Source: Treponema sp. (GTDB lineage Bacteria > Spirochaetota > Spirochaetia > Treponematales > Breznakiellaceae). From it: a DNA stretch of 7,713 bases. The position numbers and the translations under genes were made by a program. Below the pieces are notes generated by a model. It searched no databases. It was not told the origin of the DNA and worked only from the letters and a program-made list of their open reading frames with translations. The stretch lies in the NCBI GenBank assembly GCA_031264395.1, contig JAISEB010000269.1, positions 1 to 7,713 of the forward strand, in the 5' to 3' direction. Positions 6,103 to 7,713 of this stretch are shown piece by piece; the stretch's first letter is position 1, and each line of letters opens with the position of its first letter.

Positions 6103-7713
6103 TCATTCCAGATACAGCGGAAGAATGGGCATGGCCCGGCCATTGGAGGAGATCCGGTAGCGCAGATCTTCCAGCGCTTCAAGCGCGTCCGCCCCGGGGA
6201 ATACGCCTGAATCCTGAATGTTCCGTGACACGGCAAGATACGTGAGTATGTTATCGATCAATTTGGGTTTGGGGTATTCGTCGAAAATAACGGGCCGCGC
6301 GGGGGCTATTTCCGCGAGGCTCCGGGCGGTGCGGACGGCGTCCATGATTCCGCCTATACTGTCTACAAGCCCGGCGTTAACGGCCCCCAGCCCCGAATAG
6401 ACCCGGCCCTGCGCAAGGGCCTCAACTTGCGCCGCGTCCATCTTTCTTCCGGCCGCCACCTTGTTCACAAAGTCATGGTACAGATCGAGGATATAGGCGT
6501 GAAAACGTTCGGCCTCTTGTTCGTCAAGATCCCGCCGGGGAAGAATAAAGCCGGAAAGAAGATCCGCGTGATCCCCCCGTTTAAGGACATCCATGGAAAG
6601 GCCGATTTTTTCACCCAGGCCCTTGTCAAAAAACCAGCTTCCTATTACCCCTATGGAGCCGGTCAGCGTATAGGGCGAGGCGGTGATGTGATCCGCGTAC
6701 ATTGCCGCCCAGTAACCCCCCGAAGCGGCCACCGGCCCCATGGAAACAACCACGGGCATACGCTCCCGCGCGGAACGTATGGCTTCCGCGATATAATCGG
6801 CCGCTTCGGCGCTTCCCCCCGGCGAATTGATGCGCACCACCATGGCCTTGACGGACTTCTTTTCGGATATTTCACGTATGGTCTGTTCAAGGCTTCCCGC
6901 AGCCATGCCCCGTTCAAGATCGGTTTGGCCCGAAGCGTACACTACGGCAATTCTGGCCGCTCCGGAAAAAATGCCGCCCTGTTTTGTACGGTATCTGGAG
7001 GCCTTGCCGGTTATGAGGCTTGTTCCGGGATTTCCGTACCGGAACCACGTTTTTACTTCGGTTCCCGCCAGCCCGTTTACCGCCAGAATCACCGCCTCCC
7101 TTCTGCCCGTCATGTCCACAAGGCCGCGTTCCAGGGCGCTCCGCGCCGAAAAAAGATATTCGCTGTCAAGAACGGCGTCAAATTCTTCGGCGCTTTGAAA
7201 ACGGGCCTTTACGACGGCATCTCTGGTAAGGCCGAAAATATCATCCAGATATTCGCCGTACTGCTTTTTGTCCGCCTCCGACATGCTGTTTCTGGTGAAA
7301 CTTTCCATGGCGGATTTATACTCAAAATAGCGGAGTTCCCGCACCCCTACGCCGAATTTGTCCAGAATCTCCTTTACAAAGCCGCGTCCCCAGACATAGC
7401 CGAAAAGCTGGAGGACGCCCTGTTCATCCATAACGATCTTGTCCGCCGCCGAAGCGAGACAGTAAAGATCCAGATCGGCGGCGCTGATAAAGACGCAGAC
7501 TTTTTTTCCCGTCTGCCTGAAATTTTCCAGGGCGGCCCTGAGTTCCCACATGTACGCCCTGTCCGCCGAAAAACCGGCGGCGTTTACCAGAAGCCCCTGA
7601 ATGCGCCTGTCCTTTCCCGCCTGTTCGATAATGGCGAACACATCGATGATCGAGTGATTTCTGACGGCGCGCAGGCGGTTTCGTATTGTCCGGTTGTCAA
7701 GGTTGATTTCCAG
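6103..7713 (-). CDS. sppA: Signal peptide peptidase SppA, 67K type (5' partial)
   Basis: An inner-membrane serine protease that digests leftover signal peptides. The frame is open to the right edge of the window (536 residues visible; E. coli SppA is 618), and the GTG at 7641 lies within a conserved helix region (DVFAIIEQAGKDRRIQGLLV), so it is not the start. The N-terminal membrane anchor would be off the window. The two tandem S49 domains are present. The catalytic Lys is visible in FEYKSAMESFTR (visible residue 133) and the nucleophile Ser in AASGGYW (visible residue 331). They are 198 residues apart, close to the 200 in the E. coli enzyme (Lys209, Ser409). INSPGGSA, the oxyanion-hole segment, is also intact, so the enzyme is probably active. 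It is the first visible gene of the minus-strand operon, ending four bases before the HD-domain gene. Its promoter is outside the window. Confidence 0.95.
   Translation of the reverse strand: MEINLDNRTIRNRLRAVRNHSIIDVFAIIEQAGKDRRIQGLLVNAAGFSADRAYMWELRAALENFRQTGKKVCVFISAADLDLYCLASAADKIVMDEQGVLQLFGYVWGRGFVKEILDKFGVGVRELRYFEYKSAMESFTRNSMSEADKKQYGEYLDDIFGLTRDAVVKARFQSAEEFDAVLDSEYLFSARSALERGLVDMTGRREAVILAVNGLAGTEVKTWFRYGNPGTSLITGKASRYRTKQGGIFSGAARIAVVYASGQTDLERGMAAGSLEQTIREISEKKSVKAMVVRINSPGGSAEAADYIAEAIRSARERMPVVVSMGPVAASGGYWAAMYADHITASPYTLTGSIGVIGSWFFDKGLGEKIGLSMDVLKRGDHADLLSGFILPRRDLDEQEAERFHAYILDLYHDFVNKVAAGRKMDAAQVEALAQGRVYSGLGAVNAGLVDSIGGIMDAVRTARSLAEIAPARPVIFDEYPKPKLIDNILTYLAVSRNIQDSGVFPGADALEALEDLRYRISSNGRAMPILPLYLE

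Noticed and set aside
6099..6236. N-terminal extension of the HD protein back to 6236
   Set aside because: It overlaps the 3' end of sppA by over 130 bases, has no family-like sequence, and ATG 6098 falls four bases after the sppA stop.
6103..7641. GTG at 7641 as the start of sppA
   Set aside because: The frame stays open to 7713 and the codon lies inside conserved SppA sequence; the membrane anchor is still missing.

Overview
The window looks like chromosomal DNA from a spirochaete, most like Treponema (host- or gut-associated). This rests on the overall feel of the proteins and gene mix, with no marker gene to prove it, so treat the taxonomy as tentative. No rRNA, tRNA, CRISPR array, insertion sequence or phage gene was seen. 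The right part (about 3240-7713) appears by eye more GC-rich than the left part.

Layout. (i) 1-1050, plus strand: the 3' part of a helical protein that resembles the C-terminal region of SWIM zinc-finger proteins; it is open to the left edge. (ii) 1047-1442, minus strand: a DUF4234-like three-helix membrane protein, convergent with (i), the two stop codons sharing one TTAA. It has a near-consensus promoter and ribosome binding site. (iii) 1443-1957: a mostly non-coding divergent region holding one probable small cysteine-rich ORF (1630-1860) and candidate plus-strand promoters. (iv) 1958-3195, plus strand: a two-gene unit, an unrecognised multi-helix membrane protein followed by a small protein with a PH-like domain. 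It ends at a strong intrinsic terminator (3261-3289) that lies inside the 3' end of the opposing gene. (v) 7713-3242, minus strand: a tightly packed four-gene operon, read right to left: SppA-type signal peptide peptidase (5' end off the window), an HD-domain protein related to CCA-adding enzyme/poly(A) polymerase with a degenerate nucleotidyltransferase head, a MATE-family exporter, and an alkyltransferase-like (ATL) DNA-damage sensor with Trp in place of the acceptor Cys. The joins are a 4-nt gap and two ATGA overlaps, so co-transcription and translational coupling are very likely.

The most interesting points are the two proteins that have lost the catalytic residues of their parent families (ATL, and the HD protein's head domain), both in the same operon; the terminator that also encodes the ATL C-terminal tail; the membrane protein plus PH-like pair of unknown function; and the small Cys/His protein. 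I do not see a clear-cut new defence or mobile system here.
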